NCBI GenBank assembly: GCA_010015655.1
Contig: ML976725.1
Location: 137,989-201,988, forward strand
Reading direction: 5' to 3'
Length of the DNA stretch: 64,000 nucleotides
From: Bimuria novae-zelandiae CBS 107.79
Taxonomy: Eukaryota > Ascomycota > Dothideomycetes > Pleosporales > Didymosphaeriaceae
The notes beneath the pieces were generated by a model. That model saw nothing but the letters and a program-made list of their open reading frames with translations. It was not told where the DNA came from and did not search any database. Positions 26,303 to 37,657 of this stretch are shown here, one piece after another. Position numbers and translations under genes: made by a program. Position 1 is the first letter of the stretch; every line of letters begins with the position of its first letter.

Positions 26303-28141
26303 GTAAACGTCTTTAATCATAAGAGGCTTAACTTACTAAAGTACGCTTTAAAATGGAGGTGTAAATAGACTACTAAAACTTTACTAGCTTTATATTAACA
26401 AAGAAGCTTAACTAAAGATAAATACAATAGACCAAATTCCTAGTAAATTTTAACTTTATAGTATACTATTAACTAGGAACGCTTAATAGTGCAGCAGACG
26501 CCTTAAGTAGAAAATTAGACCTTATTAAGGATAAACTAGAGCTATATAATGTAGTATTACGAGCAAGAAATAATAGAACTATAAAATATAATTAACTAAT
26601 AATTAAGGTTCGCGCTGCTAGTCTATATTATATAAGGCTAGAGGTACGCGACTTTTAGGACTATAGTTAACTTATAATAGAATAACGTGAGGAATACGAT
26701 CTACTCTAGAACGGGATCGACGAAACACGACGAGATTACAGAAATAGACTTATTATAAGACTAAGATATAAAGAAACCCTAATCTAAAGGCTATATAAAC
26801 TTAGAGAATTGGGATACTTAGGTATTAAAAAAACGACGCGTTAAATTATAAATAAATATACTATTCCTAAACTTAACTAGATAGTAATTAAAGTTATAAG
26901 CAACTATTTAGCATGCTATAAAAATAAGCTAAAAAGATATTAGCCTTATAGACTATTATAACTACTATAAGCAGCTAAACGACTATAGTAAAGTATAATA
27001 ATAGACTTTATAGTAAAACTCTTAAAATCGCTATATCAAGGAACAAAATAAATATATAATACTATTATAGTAATAGTAGACTGCTTAACTAAAATAGCTA
27101 AGTTTAGACCTATAAAAGAATCTATAATAGCAGAAGAACTAGCCTATAAAGTAGATAACGCAGTATTTACAGAATATAGACTACAAAAAGAAGTTATTAT
27201 AAATAGAGACAAGCTCTTTATGTTAAAGTACTAAGATATCTTTATAGTAGCCCTAGGTATTAAGAAGAAACTCTTAACGAGATTTTATCTTTAGACTAAT
27301 GGATAAATAGAACGTATAAATTAGACCCTAGAATAGTATCTACGATTCTACGTTAATAAATAGCAGGATAATTAGGTAGAATTACTACTAATAGCCTAGC
27401 TAGTATATAATAGCACAAGTTTAGGAACAACGCGGTATTCCCTATATTACGCTAACTATAGATACAAGCTAGTTACTTATTAATATCCGCGAAACATAGA
27501 AAATATTTTTATAAAAGCCTAAGAAAAGGCTTAAAAGATGAAGAAACTTTATAAACTCCTAAGGAAATAAATTACCTAAAAAGCTCTTATCGTATTTAGA
27601 AACGCAAATAAGGAAAGGATTAAGGGACTAACCTTTAAAAAAGAGGATAAAATTTTCCTATTATAAAAAAATTTAAAGATAAAATATCCTAGTAGAAAAC
27701 TAAATTACCTCTAAGTAGGCCCTTTTGAAGTATAAGAAACTAATGGGCTAGTTACAATAAAATTACTTTTACTACTAGGTACGAAGATATATCTTATATT
27801 TTATAAATTACTTTTAAAACTAGCACCGCTAGACGCTCTAGTTAAGACTTAGTTAAATTTAAAAGATAATAAGTATAAAGTTAAAGAAATTATGGACCTA
27901 AGAATAATTTAGGGTTAGCTTAGATATTTAGTAAAGTAGAAAGAATAGCTAGAATAATATAGTACCTAAACACTAAAGGAAAATCTTATAAACTATAAAG
28001 AAATAGTAATAAAGTACTACTAATAACACCCTTAGATAGGAAATCGACTAGGAAAGCGGAAATATTAAAAAATAAGAAAAGATTAAAATTAAATAAAGAA
28101 GGCTTCGCTTATAACTAGCTTAAGTTAGTCCCTAGAGGTAC

Positions 28142-28590
28142 GGGTAGCGAGGGTTCGTAGTTATTAATAGCGGCTATACCCTTTAGATCCTCTTTCTACT
28201 TTACTAAAGCCTCTATTGCATTAGCAACACGCAGATTATGCTAAGCATAATTATACTCCTTCTCCTCTACTTTAGCTAGCTTACGCTTAAGCCAAGTAGC
28301 TTACTCTTTTACGTAAAGAAGTTTTAAACGCTTTTTATGCTTCTCCTTCTAGACGCGCTCTTAATCTTTTCTAAGAACCTATAGACTATACGGAGTAAAA
28401 ATAGAAATATAACTAGTATACTCCCTAAAAGTAGTATTTATAAAATAGAGTAACTTTATCTTCTAGTAACGCTTATAACTAGATATTATTTTTAGACTTT
28501 AAGATTCTACCTTCTCCGCACGGACACGATAAGTAGCGATAGATAAATAAGGAGCTTTTAGTATAGTTAGTAAGGCAAGGAAAATTAAAA
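28142..28590 (-). pseudogene. Antisense reading frame of gypsy D (Lys/Glu-rich)
   Basis: It sits in the same position as in gypsy A, B and H. One minus-strand frame runs about 140 codons from near 28560 to 28142 and is interrupted only by TAG/TAA codons at plausible Gln/Trp positions. It reads KAPYLSIATYRVRAEKVES near the start and has a strongly charged stretch (KEKHKKRLKLLYVKE, then KRKLAKVEEKEYNYA) later, which looks like a coiled coil. The clean frame after RIP argues for a former protein-coding sequence. Function unknown. Confidence 0.55.
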
Positions 28591-28714
28591 GGAGGCTATA
28601 ACCTACCTTAAGAAGTAAGGATACGCACTTTTATAAAATTAAAACTTACGCGCTAATAGTATAATAACATAGTTACGTAAAATATTAAAATAATAACTAT
28701 AAGAGGGGGGATAG

Positions 28715-29194
28715 TATTACTATCTTAAAAACCTTAAAGGCAAGAATACTAGATAAAGACGCTAACAGGATAGTGGCTAGCAAAAGAATAAAATAAAAGT
28801 AATATAAAGAAGCGCGGGGCAGCTTAGGTTAGTAGTTACGTAATAAAGTCCTGCCTAAGCGAGAAGTCTAAGGGACTATAAGGGCTTAGTAAGACTATAA
28901 TAGTAATTCTAATAATAGTAAGGACTAGGATAAATAGTATATAGTTTAATAATTTCTCTGCACTCCTCCTACTCCTTATATTTAACTTAATATACTACAA
29001 GTACATCTTCTATAATAGATTAATAAATCTTTTAGTTAGTTATTCTATAGTTTATTATAAAATTTAATTATTTTTAAAACCTACTTCGTGGCTATCTCTA
29101 GCTTTTAACTACTAAATATCTGTAAGACGCTTTATCCTTGACCTATCCTCCCCTAACCCGGACTAGGCTTAGGTACGTAGAGCCCCTTATAACA
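28715..29194 (+). repeat. Gypsy D 3' LTR (480 bp)
   Basis: Preceded by the polypurine tract aagaggggggata. Starts TATTACTATC (mutated TGTTACGATC), ends TATAACA, and is followed by the target duplication tatag. Confidence 0.9.
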
Positions 29195-29199
29195 TATAG

Positions 29200-29821
29200 C
29201 TTCTGCTAAGCAGCGGTAAGGTAAGCTATTAATATAGCTTTCTTATTATAATCTATAAGTTGAGGTTCGGTTGGTGCTGTTAACGTAGGTAGGTCTACTA
29301 TTATTATAGTAAAATTTATATACTACTAGAGGTCGTTCTTCTGCGTAGTATCCTTTTAAATAAATAGCTATTTGTGCTAATTATTGGCTTAGTTAAGGAT
29401 AAGAGTCACTCGGGTGACTACAGGATCTAACTTAGTAGTTATTATATAGGGTATTAGTAATTTAGTGGCTCTATATAGTATAATTAATCGTGATCTAGAT
29501 TGTAGATGCTAATTAGTAAGTTATAAGTAAGTAAGCTTTAGTTATGTGATCTTCTTCGTAATCTGTTGTAAGCTTAATCGCAATCCGAGCTTATAACTAT
29601 TATAATTAATATAGTAAGATAAAGGGTAACCGTGCAAGGTAGTAAAATTAGTGTATTATTAATTATGTTATTTTATTATGTTGTTGTGTTCCTGCTGCGC
29701 TCTCCACGAGCTAGCAGTAGGGTCTATTTACATGACGTATATATGATCCTGTTGAGGTAAGAGGTGCTTGATATGATGAGGAAGCAGCACCAGTGGTCCG
29801 CGTCTCCTCATAACCGTCACA
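29200..29821 (-). mobile_element. Outer copia-like element, 5' end fragment
   Basis: This is the remaining piece of the element seen at 1 and 14214. On the minus strand a frame near 29300 reads DLPTLTAPTEPQLIDYNKK, probably the gag N-terminus. The outer boundary is probably near 29821, where the minus strand starts TGTGACGG as an LTR would. From about 29830 the base composition changes to that of host genes. Confidence 0.4.
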
Positions 29822-30107
29822 TCTAATCTCCTTTAGTGTTTGTTAGAAGTTGGAGCAAAGCTCCAATTGGCCATTTCTATGTGGCCCGTGTGCGGCAGAT
29901 TTTGGCCATGCGGGGGATAACTTGAGAAACCAAAAGCGTTAAAAATGGCTAATCAGTGGTCCAATCACGCGTATTCGTGTGCTCACCGAGTGCAAGATGC
30001 GAATGCGAGGTACGAAGCCCAAGCCTCGCCCAGCAATCGAAACGCATTGCTCACCTTCCACGAACCGGAATCGGTTCACCGGTCACCATCTCGCATCGCA
30101 TACTTGA

Positions 30108-30128
30108 AGTAGATATATATATGTATGT
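30108..30128 (+). promoter_or_regulatory. TATA-like tract upstream of the ANK-HET gene
   Basis: An agatatatatatgtatg run about 170 nt before the chosen ATG is the only TATA-like element between the repeat boundary and the gene. Assignment as a core promoter is inference. Confidence 0.35.
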
Positions 30129-30295
30129 GTGCCCTAGTACTGTCGTATCCGACTGGGGATATTGGAGTAGATTTATCTTGACAGCTGTTCGGACCGACAT
30201 CACTCGACACTCTATTGTTCCTTTTACTACCTTAGGTACCCCACAAGATCTGGCAAGTTTCCGCCCTATTATTGACACGTCCTTGACACCTCGTC

Positions 30296-33200
30296 ATGAT
30301 GCGTCGCTTAGCGCATCGCTTCCGCTCCGATGCTGGACGTCGCAGTAGCAATTCAGATACTACCCACGGCGATATTCAGTCCAGTACGAGTGCAGCAGTT
30401 GAGCATCAATTTGGAAATGGGGCTATTTCTGATCAACGCACCGTGCTTCAGTCAACAGTAACACATCGTGGACACCCTCAGACAGTTTCTTTGCATGATG
30501 CAGCTGCCAAAGGCTCCATGGAAATTGCAGGAAAGTTGCTCGCGGACGGAGCGCCAGTCGACAGATTAGACGGTCAGGGTCGGCCTGCCTTGCACCTGGC
30601 TATCATGGAAAGTCACGTCGATATGGCGGAGCTGTTTCTCAACTTTGGCGCCAACATTGAAACTTCAAGCGGCCCCATGTCGATCAGGGCTATACACCTG
30701 GCATCGATGACGTTGAACCCGTCGATGATGAGAACGCTGCTGAGATACCATCCGAACCTGGAATCGACCTGCAACGGGCTTACAGCTTTGTTTTATGCTG
30801 TATCCTCTGGAAACTATGAGGTCGTGGAGCTTCTTTTGGAAGCAGGAGCCAATGCGAAGGCGAAGACGCTCTGCTCTCCAGGGAAAGGCGAGTCTGTACT
30901 CCACATGGCAGTTAGCTCGTTCATGAATTCTATGCTACCTCTGCTCATTCGCTACGGCGCCGACGTGAACGTCAGCGGTACAGACCCAGCGGGCCAGACC
31001 GCTCTTCACATTGCATCTCAATACGGAAACAAGGAAGCACTTCGAATACTCATCGGCGCTGGTGCGAACATCTTCGCTACATTCGCAAACGGGCAGACCG
31101 CTCTCTATATGGCTGTGAGAGCTGGAAGAGTGAACACTGCGTCTATATTGCTGGACCACGGCTTGGATCCTACAAATCCGGATGGGCGTGGGACCAACGC
31201 TGCGTTCCTAGCGGCTATGCATGGTCAGGAAAGGATGCTAGATTTTCTCCTCGATCGCTATGAGAGTGTCATGACTAGGGAGGTGAAAATCGAGATTGGA
31301 GTTGCGGCAGCCGGCGCTGGCCACCTAGGGGTTCTCAGAATGCTGCGTGCTAGAGGCTTTCCAATCACCGAAACGTATGATGGCGGCGACTCGTCTCTCT
31401 CGATAGCCTCCTATCTTGGCCAACAAGAGGTCGTGATATATTTGCTACAGCAAGGTGCAAACCCTTGGCTCAGGAACCGTACCAACGCTACGAGCTTTGA
31501 CATGGCAAAACGCGGGCAACATAAAGACGTCTTGAAACTCCTCGAACATGCAGACAGTCAAAGAAGGAGTAATCCAAAAGCTGTATTGTTTCCAGATAAG
31601 CAGATGACCCCGGTCACTAGCGCCGCGGACACAGCGGAGACTTTCGCTACATTGATGTCGGTGAATGCGACAAGGAGGATACACGCAAACCAGGAACCTG
31701 CCGGTATATTCGCGTGCCAGGTATGCAAAGACCTCGAGTTTCGCAGAGGAATGCCAAAAGACGCAGAGGTTGTGTTCTTCATGGGCGTTGAGTTGATACA
31801 AGTCGCCGCCTCACGAGGCTGCAAGAGTTGTCGGTTCCTGTCCGACTGTCTTGCGCAGGCACACAAATCTTACGGCCCATCCATATGGAGTAAAAATCCA
31901 ATGCCGGGTCTCGTACTCCATTCGATGGCTCAAGGAGCGCCTCTCTTGCTTCATCTCGACGGCCTTGGGCCTCCTTCTCTAACAGTGCGACGGATCGAGG
32001 TTTACGTTGAGAAAGGTACGAATCACACACGGCTTACTTCAGCTTCGGAGGGATATATTTTGATAGGCAATATTCTAATTCGCACTAGGACTTGGTGCGA
32101 CCTGGCCAATCGTAGGCACCGGCCGCGATGTCGCACTGCCTGGGTGGCATGATCAACGCGCCGATGTTGCGAAGAACTTCCTTGGCGAATGCACGAGTCA
32201 TCATAAGCCCTGCTGTTACCGAATGGGCCGACTACCTACAAGAGTGATCAGGGTTGGTTCCGCAAGAGAAGAGCCTCGTCTCTATGTCAGCAACAACGAG
32301 TGCGCAAATTACGTTACACTTAGCCACTGTTGGGGAGGCGTCAAGCCGCTCATCACAACAACAGATACTCTGGAAGCGAGGACTACCTGTATTCCTTATG
32401 ACACACTGCCAAAGACCTTCCAGGATGCAGTCATGATTACACGCAGCCTAGGGGTGGAATACCTCTGGATTGATTCGCTTTGTATCATACAGGACAGCGT
32501 CGATGACTGGGCCAAGGAAGCGGCAAGCATGAAAGATGTCTACGCAGATTGTTATGTCATGATCTCTGCAGACGACTCGCCAAATCCGCACGGTGGATGC
32601 CTTCCTGTGTACGAGCAACCGAGTCGGCAAAGTTTCGTCGTCAATACTGTAGGACCTAAGCTTAGCAAAGTCAGGGCATTTGTGAGATTGACTCACCTAC
32701 GAGACCCATTCCAAATGGAGATTTGTCACCGAATCGGAGATGCGCAATCAATCGACGAATCGCGAAGCACATTAAACCAGCGCGGATGGTGTCTACAAGA
32801 GAGGATACTAGCTCCTAGAGTCTTACACTTCGGCCAGTCGGAGCTTGCCTGGGAATGTCCTGAAATGGTTGCTTGTGAATGCCAGACAGTGGCCACGAGC
32901 TTGGACAAGGAGTCCCGATACAAGGCAATGCGCGGAGATCATTTACTACGCCAGGCTCAAGGGTCACCAAAGCAATCTCTCGTCGGTGGCAGCAAAGTCG
33001 ACATCCTTTTATGGATGAATTTCGTCGAAGAGTTCACACGGAGACATCTCACTTTCAACAAGGATATTTTGCATGCTCTTGCTGGTCTGGCAGCTTTCAT
33101 GGAGGCAGTTACAGGGGCAGAGTATGTCCACGGCATTTGGAAGAGGGAATTGGCAGAGTTCCTCCTATGGACCACGCACAAAGGCACCACCATATCTGAA

Positions 33201-33977
33201 AAACTCGGACTGAAGGAGCCGCTTTTTCTACTGGCACCTAGTCCTTTCGAACTACAGTCTTCGAGTCAGAAAGGCAATGCTCGTATTCGACCGACCTGCC
33301 ATGATTCCTATATTGCTCCGTCATGGTCCTGGGCATCCGTCATTTCCCCCATCAGCTTCTTGGTGGGAAGACTGGACGTGAGTACAAAGTTTGGGGATCA
33401 GGTCTCGCACGTTCCCAAAGACGGCACGATTACAAGGCCAAGAGACCAGAGAATCTCCTTGCTGGAAACAATGGACATTAAATGCAGCGACAGGCCTGGG
33501 CTTCCTCCCCAGCACGCGTCGCTTACCGTTACCGGGCTGACCCTCTCGGTCACATGGACAGCCAAAGAAAAGTCTCACGACGCTATTTACCAAAGCTATC
33601 AGTCCAAGAACGGCGGCACTCTTCTCCATACCCCCGCATCCTCGCGCCCTAATACGGCGCCTTTCACTGTCGACTTCGAGCCAGATCTGCTTGATACCGA
33701 TTTAGAGGTGTCAATTGGAGCGGAACTTATGCTTCTATACGTCATTAAGGACGCCAATGCAACAGTTCCAAATGACAACAAGGATTCTAGCGTGCCTCTA
33801 GGGTTTGGAGTAAAAGGAACTAGGATACAAGGGCTTGTTCTATGTCAAGCCCCTTCGAATGACGACAGACTTTTCGGCGCTGTTTTGGAGCCAACATATC
33901 GACGAATCGGTGTATTTGAGGCTATAGGAGACAAATGGGAGAATGTGGCCGTCAAGAGAACTGTCGTTGTGCTGTAG
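30296..33977 (+). CDS. Ankyrin-repeat/HET-domain protein (1202 aa, one intron)
   Basis: Exons 30296-32015 and 32089-33977 join in frame across a 73-nt intron (donor GTACGA, acceptor CACTAG). The join gives VEK-GLGATWPIVGTGRDV, the usual lead-in to a HET domain; without splicing the frame stops at 32152. Residues about 65-418 form roughly ten ankyrin repeats (GQTALHIASQYGNKEALRIL is a clear one). Residues 473-512 hold a Cys pair set (CQVC, GCKSC) typical upstream of HET. The HET domain follows, with LSHCWG at 651-656 and LWIDSLCIIQD at 699-709. HET proteins trigger cell death in vegetative incompatibility and other non-self responses; ankyrin repeats usually act as the sensing or binding part. 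It is the only gene in this island. The start is the first of two adjacent ATGs; an upstream exon cannot be excluded. Confidence 0.9.
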
Positions 33978-34490
33978 GGGCCCTTTGGTGGCATGGCCTT
34001 ATTGGGGTCTGGGACTGGGGCTCAGCGCAGGGGAGTAATGACGATAAGTGGAACTACAAACTCCATTACTTCACTTGGCTGCATTGCATGAGAGATTACC
34101 TAGTAGTGTCACACTTCTGTTTCCTTTTCCTTTTCTCTTTGATTGACACATTGCAGCTGACTGGATCGTCCAAATGAAGTTTGTATATCAGATTATAGTT
34201 GATCAAGACCTGCTGCGCACAACTTTCGTGCACGAGCCATGCCGTTGAACACACAGACCTTATGTGACATTTTCCCTCGAGCCGCGCGCATGGGCCCTGC
34301 TATCAAACACACAGACCCTCTGTGACTTTCGTACTCGATATTATACCCATAAAGCCACCCTGTCACACCCACCAACTACAGGCTCACTTAACGCTTAACA
34401 CAAGCCTCTCAATATTCAGGAGCTGCACGCACAATTGTTAACAATCAAATATACTTCTAAATCTCGATCTTCGAATGGCCAATTTGCCAA
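33978..34490. other. 3' flank of the ANK-HET gene and island boundary
   Basis: Host-like composition continues to about 34450, then RIP-type AT-rich sequence begins near 34510. I see no supported gene. A pair of similar words (acacacagacc...tgtgac) occurs near 34247 and 34308, meaning unclear. Confidence 0.5.
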
Positions 34491-34830
34491 ATCAAGTAAA
34501 TCAAGTCTTTGCCGTATAAATTAAGGCGGAAATTAAGTCTAAAATAAAGATTTAACTAATAGATTTAAAAGATCTAGTAGTAGTATTTAACTATAAAAGT
34601 AATCAGGTGTTACTATAAAAGTTTACTTATTTAAAGTTATTAATTAGCTATAAGTTACTACTAGTATTACGCCTAGGCTTTTTAGCTACCTTATTACGCC
34701 CTTAACGCGCTATTTTATTACTATTACCTATTTTGTAGTACAATTTTATTAGTATTTTAGCTATTATAGTTAACTTATTACGTACTTTTTGCTACCTTTA
34801 CTTACCTTATAGGCTTACTAATAGCCTTAG

Positions 34831-35388
34831 ATGCCCCGTAAACGCGCTATTAATAATAATATATACGCTACAGTACGCGCTAATAGCACTATAGAGGTAA
34901 TAAATAAAGGTAGAGATCGCGATAAGCGTTAGAAAGTACGCACCTAGCAGGTTATTAAAAGTAATTTACTACTAGCTAATACTACTAATTAGCTAATAAA
35001 GCTACTTAAAGCGTAGCTAACTACGTCGCTATTACCTTAATTATTACTATTATAAGTAGCTAGCTAACTAGTTATACTTGCTAAAGATCTACTTATTAGC
35101 TAGATTATAAATACCTTATAGTAGCTATAAAAACTATAGTTACTAGAGTTATAAGCGTTATTAACGCTATTATTAGCGTTAAAAGTAGTTATAAAGGCTT
35201 TAGCTATAAAGGATAATATTATTATTAGTAAAAGCTTAGTAAATACTTTATAGATAATTATAATAGTTATTGGATTATAGACATTAGTAGATACATTAGC
35301 TGCCTAATAATGCCTAATAGCCCGCCTTAATCCTACTTTAGTCCTACTTAGACAAGAGCATGTACACCTCTATAGCATCTATATGTAA
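34831..35388 (+). pseudogene. RIP-degraded Pro/Thr/Gln-rich reading frame
   Basis: From ATG at 34831 to TAA at 35386-35388 (186 codons) one frame is interrupted only by TAG and TAA; I see no TGA. Leu (CTA/TTA), Ile (ATA) and Val (GTA) codons dominate, which is what CCA/ACA/GCA codons become after C-to-T change at CpA. Read back in that way the product would be Pro/Thr/Gln-rich and disordered. The N-terminus MPRKRAINNNIYATVRANST is little changed. It could be a duplicated host gene or a transposon ORF. No family recognised. Confidence 0.45.
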
Positions 35389-35903
35389 ATAATAATTATT
35401 ATAAATTTTTAAATATAATCCGTTTTTAGTTCCTTTCCTTTTACTAGTAAGAGCTTAACTAATACTAATTAGTAATTACTTAAGGCGATCACAGATAGCA
35501 AGATAGAAGAGATAAACTACTAACACCCTAACGTAAGAAATCTCGAGATAAGATAAATGTGCTAAGAATAGAGGAAGGCAAACATAATATAAAGTAATCT
35601 TAACCTCCCTCTAAGCTACTAGTTTAGTCTAATCTGCAAATATAGAGCGCATTAGTAACGCATACTAATTTGGTATAAGCGTCTTTAAATAACCTAATTA
35701 CGTATAACTATAATAAGTACTATAAATAACTAACTAATAAGATAATACTAATAATGCGTTAATATACGTTAGTATAATAGTAAATAACTAAATTAATATA
35801 AGCGCTGTGAATATAATAGATACTTAAAATTAGCTACTTAATAAACTGTTAGAGTATAGTATAAGTAAACGCAAAAAAGCTCCTTCCCTTTAGACTAAGT
35901 TTA

Positions 35904-36267
35904 TGTTACAAGGACTCTACGTACCTAAGCCTGTTCCAGGTTAGGGGAGGATAGGTTAAGGGCAGAGTGCCTCGCGGATATTTAGTAGTTAAAAGCTAGT
36001 AATAGCTATAAGGTAGCTTTAGGAATAATCTAATTCTATAATAAACTATAGAATAACTAACAAAGAGATTTAAAATTATTATTATAGTCCCACTAAGACC
36101 CTAAGGTCCTATAGGATCTCGCATTATACGGGACCCTATTACGTAACTACTAATCTAAGCTGCTCCGCGCTTTCTTGTATTCCTTTACCCTAGTAATTTC
36201 GCCAATAATGATCCTCTTGGCGTGATTATCTGGTTCCTTTTTTCCAGTGGGATTTGTGATCGTAACA
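35904..36267 (-). repeat. LTR related to gypsy D (364 bp, reverse)
   Basis: The plus strand begins TGTTACAAGG and ends GATCGTAACA. Read in reverse it follows the gypsy D LTR for most of its length. The flanking 5-mers (gttta and agcag) differ, so it is not a simple solo LTR with an intact target duplication. It may be a recombination product. Confidence 0.65.
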
Positions 36268-37227
36268 AGCAGTAAGTATTTATAAGATAAAAGACTTTAG
36301 ACTATTTTTTTAGTAGTTTTTTAAAAAAGCATAAAGTGCCTTAACTTTAATTTATTATCTTTATTATCCTTTAGTAGGTTTTAGTTCCTTTAAGAAAAGG
36401 CGTTTGCCCTAGAGCTTACTAACCTTAGTTTAAATATAAACGTTATATTAATATAGCTAAGTATATCTACCTAATAAACGTATTATTTGTCTAACCTTTG
36501 TTTATTAGCGAAATACGTAAGGTTTTTATAATTAGTATAGACTATAAGGTGCTTCACTACTTAATATATATAGTTCTATTTATCTACGTATTTAATAACT
36601 ATAAGTATCTCTTTACTATAGATAGCGTATTTATATTCTGCCAGGCTATTCTTTATTAAAAAGTAAGCCACTAAATGCAGAATCCTATTATTTTTATACG
36701 AAAAGGAGTATCCCTTAATTAACTAGCTAAAAGCGTCTACTTTCAGTAGTAATTTTTATTTAATATTAAAATAGGCTAGCGTAAGATCTATATAAAACGC
36801 TATTTTTAAAAAGTTAAATATGTACTACTATTCTTATCCCTAAATAAATTTTACTCCTTTACTAATAATCTTTATAAGGGGGCTTACTATACTAAGAAAG
36901 TTTTATGTAAATCTCTAATAAAAGTTCGCAAAGCCTATAAAGCTCTAAACTCCTTTTACTAAAGTTAGTAGCTCTTATTTTTAAATTACTTAGACTTTAT
37001 TTAGGTCTATGCTTATACCCTTATTAATTTCTATAATAAATTTAAGGTACCTGGTTATTTTAATGTAGAACTTAAATCTTTTAATACTTAAATATAATCC
37101 TATAGCTCTTAACTTCTAAATTATAGTACGTACTTTCTTTTCGTGGTCTTTTTAGTTACTACTAAAGAAGATAAAAACGTTATTTATATACGCTAAGTAG
37201 TAGTTATTAAGGTACTCCTTTAGTACC

Positions 37228-37657
37228 TGTTAGGATCCGTTGAGACCCAACATGACGCGAGGCGGGGCATGGACACTTATCCGTGCGACCAGCCAAGATT
37301 CCCAACTTAGCCACGAATTACGTGACGAAGTCACGCGTCCCAGAAATATCGGGCGTCCTAGAAGTATCTTGGCACATGGGACTTTGGGACTCCTAGGACT
37401 CTTGGGATTCGTGGGACAAGTCATATATATAGGAGCACGATAGTAGTCTTCTACTATTATATTTAACCTATTTATTAATCTATTATTTAGATTTAACTTA
37501 GGCTCTTATTAATTTAATTATGCTATACACACTTTTAATACTAACGCCCCTTTTAATAAACGCAAGCTATTATTACCCCTTACCTATATTATTGACACTC
37601 TTGCCCAAGAACCAATCCTTACCCCTTTGTGACCAGCTACCCCTCAGAGTCGTAACA
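37228..37657 (+). repeat. Solo LTR (430 bp) inside the gypsy G reverse transcriptase
   Basis: Target duplication gtacc at 37223-37227 and 37658-37662; ends TGTTAGGATC and GTCGTAACA. The 3' half matches the LTR at 7937-8394. The U3 is different, with TGGGA words, a TACGTGAC...GTCACG arrangement near 37320, and tatatatagg as a TATA-like site. Confidence 0.9.

Larger units (their letters stand above)
14873..29199 (+). mobile_element. Gypsy D: full-length chromodomain LTR retrotransposon with gypsy B nested inside
   Basis: The element lies at 14878-29194, with target duplication tatag (14873-14877 and 29195-29199). LTRs are 14878-15374 (497 bp) and 28715-29194 (480 bp). The 17-bp length difference is a small tandem duplication of the aagtctaagggacta unit in the 5' copy. 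Plus-strand coding traces: a gag CCHC knuckle near 16300 (CLGCKE), a protease region near 17420-17600, reverse transcriptase about 18100-18760, RNase H to 19171 and again from 26308 (gypsy B sits inside it), integrase about 26780-27520, and a chromodomain about 27860-28010. Frames carry many RIP stops. Confidence 0.9.

Noticed and set aside
14878..29194. Gypsy D and gypsy B as one long element
   Set aside because: Gypsy B has its own LTR pair and gtaaa duplication, and removing it restores the gypsy D RNase H frame (KLLRIVNV...FNHKRLN).
29956..30348. 130-codon plus-strand ORF upstream of the ANK-HET gene
   Set aside because: It spans the TATA-like tract and overlaps the start of the ANK-HET frame in another phase; no family similarity seen.
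34193..34375. 60-codon minus-strand ORF after the ANK-HET gene
   Set aside because: Overlaps an imperfect direct repeat and lacks any recognisable feature.
35904..36267. Solo LTR with intact target duplication
   Set aside because: The flanking 5-mers (gttta, agcag) do not match, unlike the other solo LTRs here, so I list it only as an LTR-related repeat.
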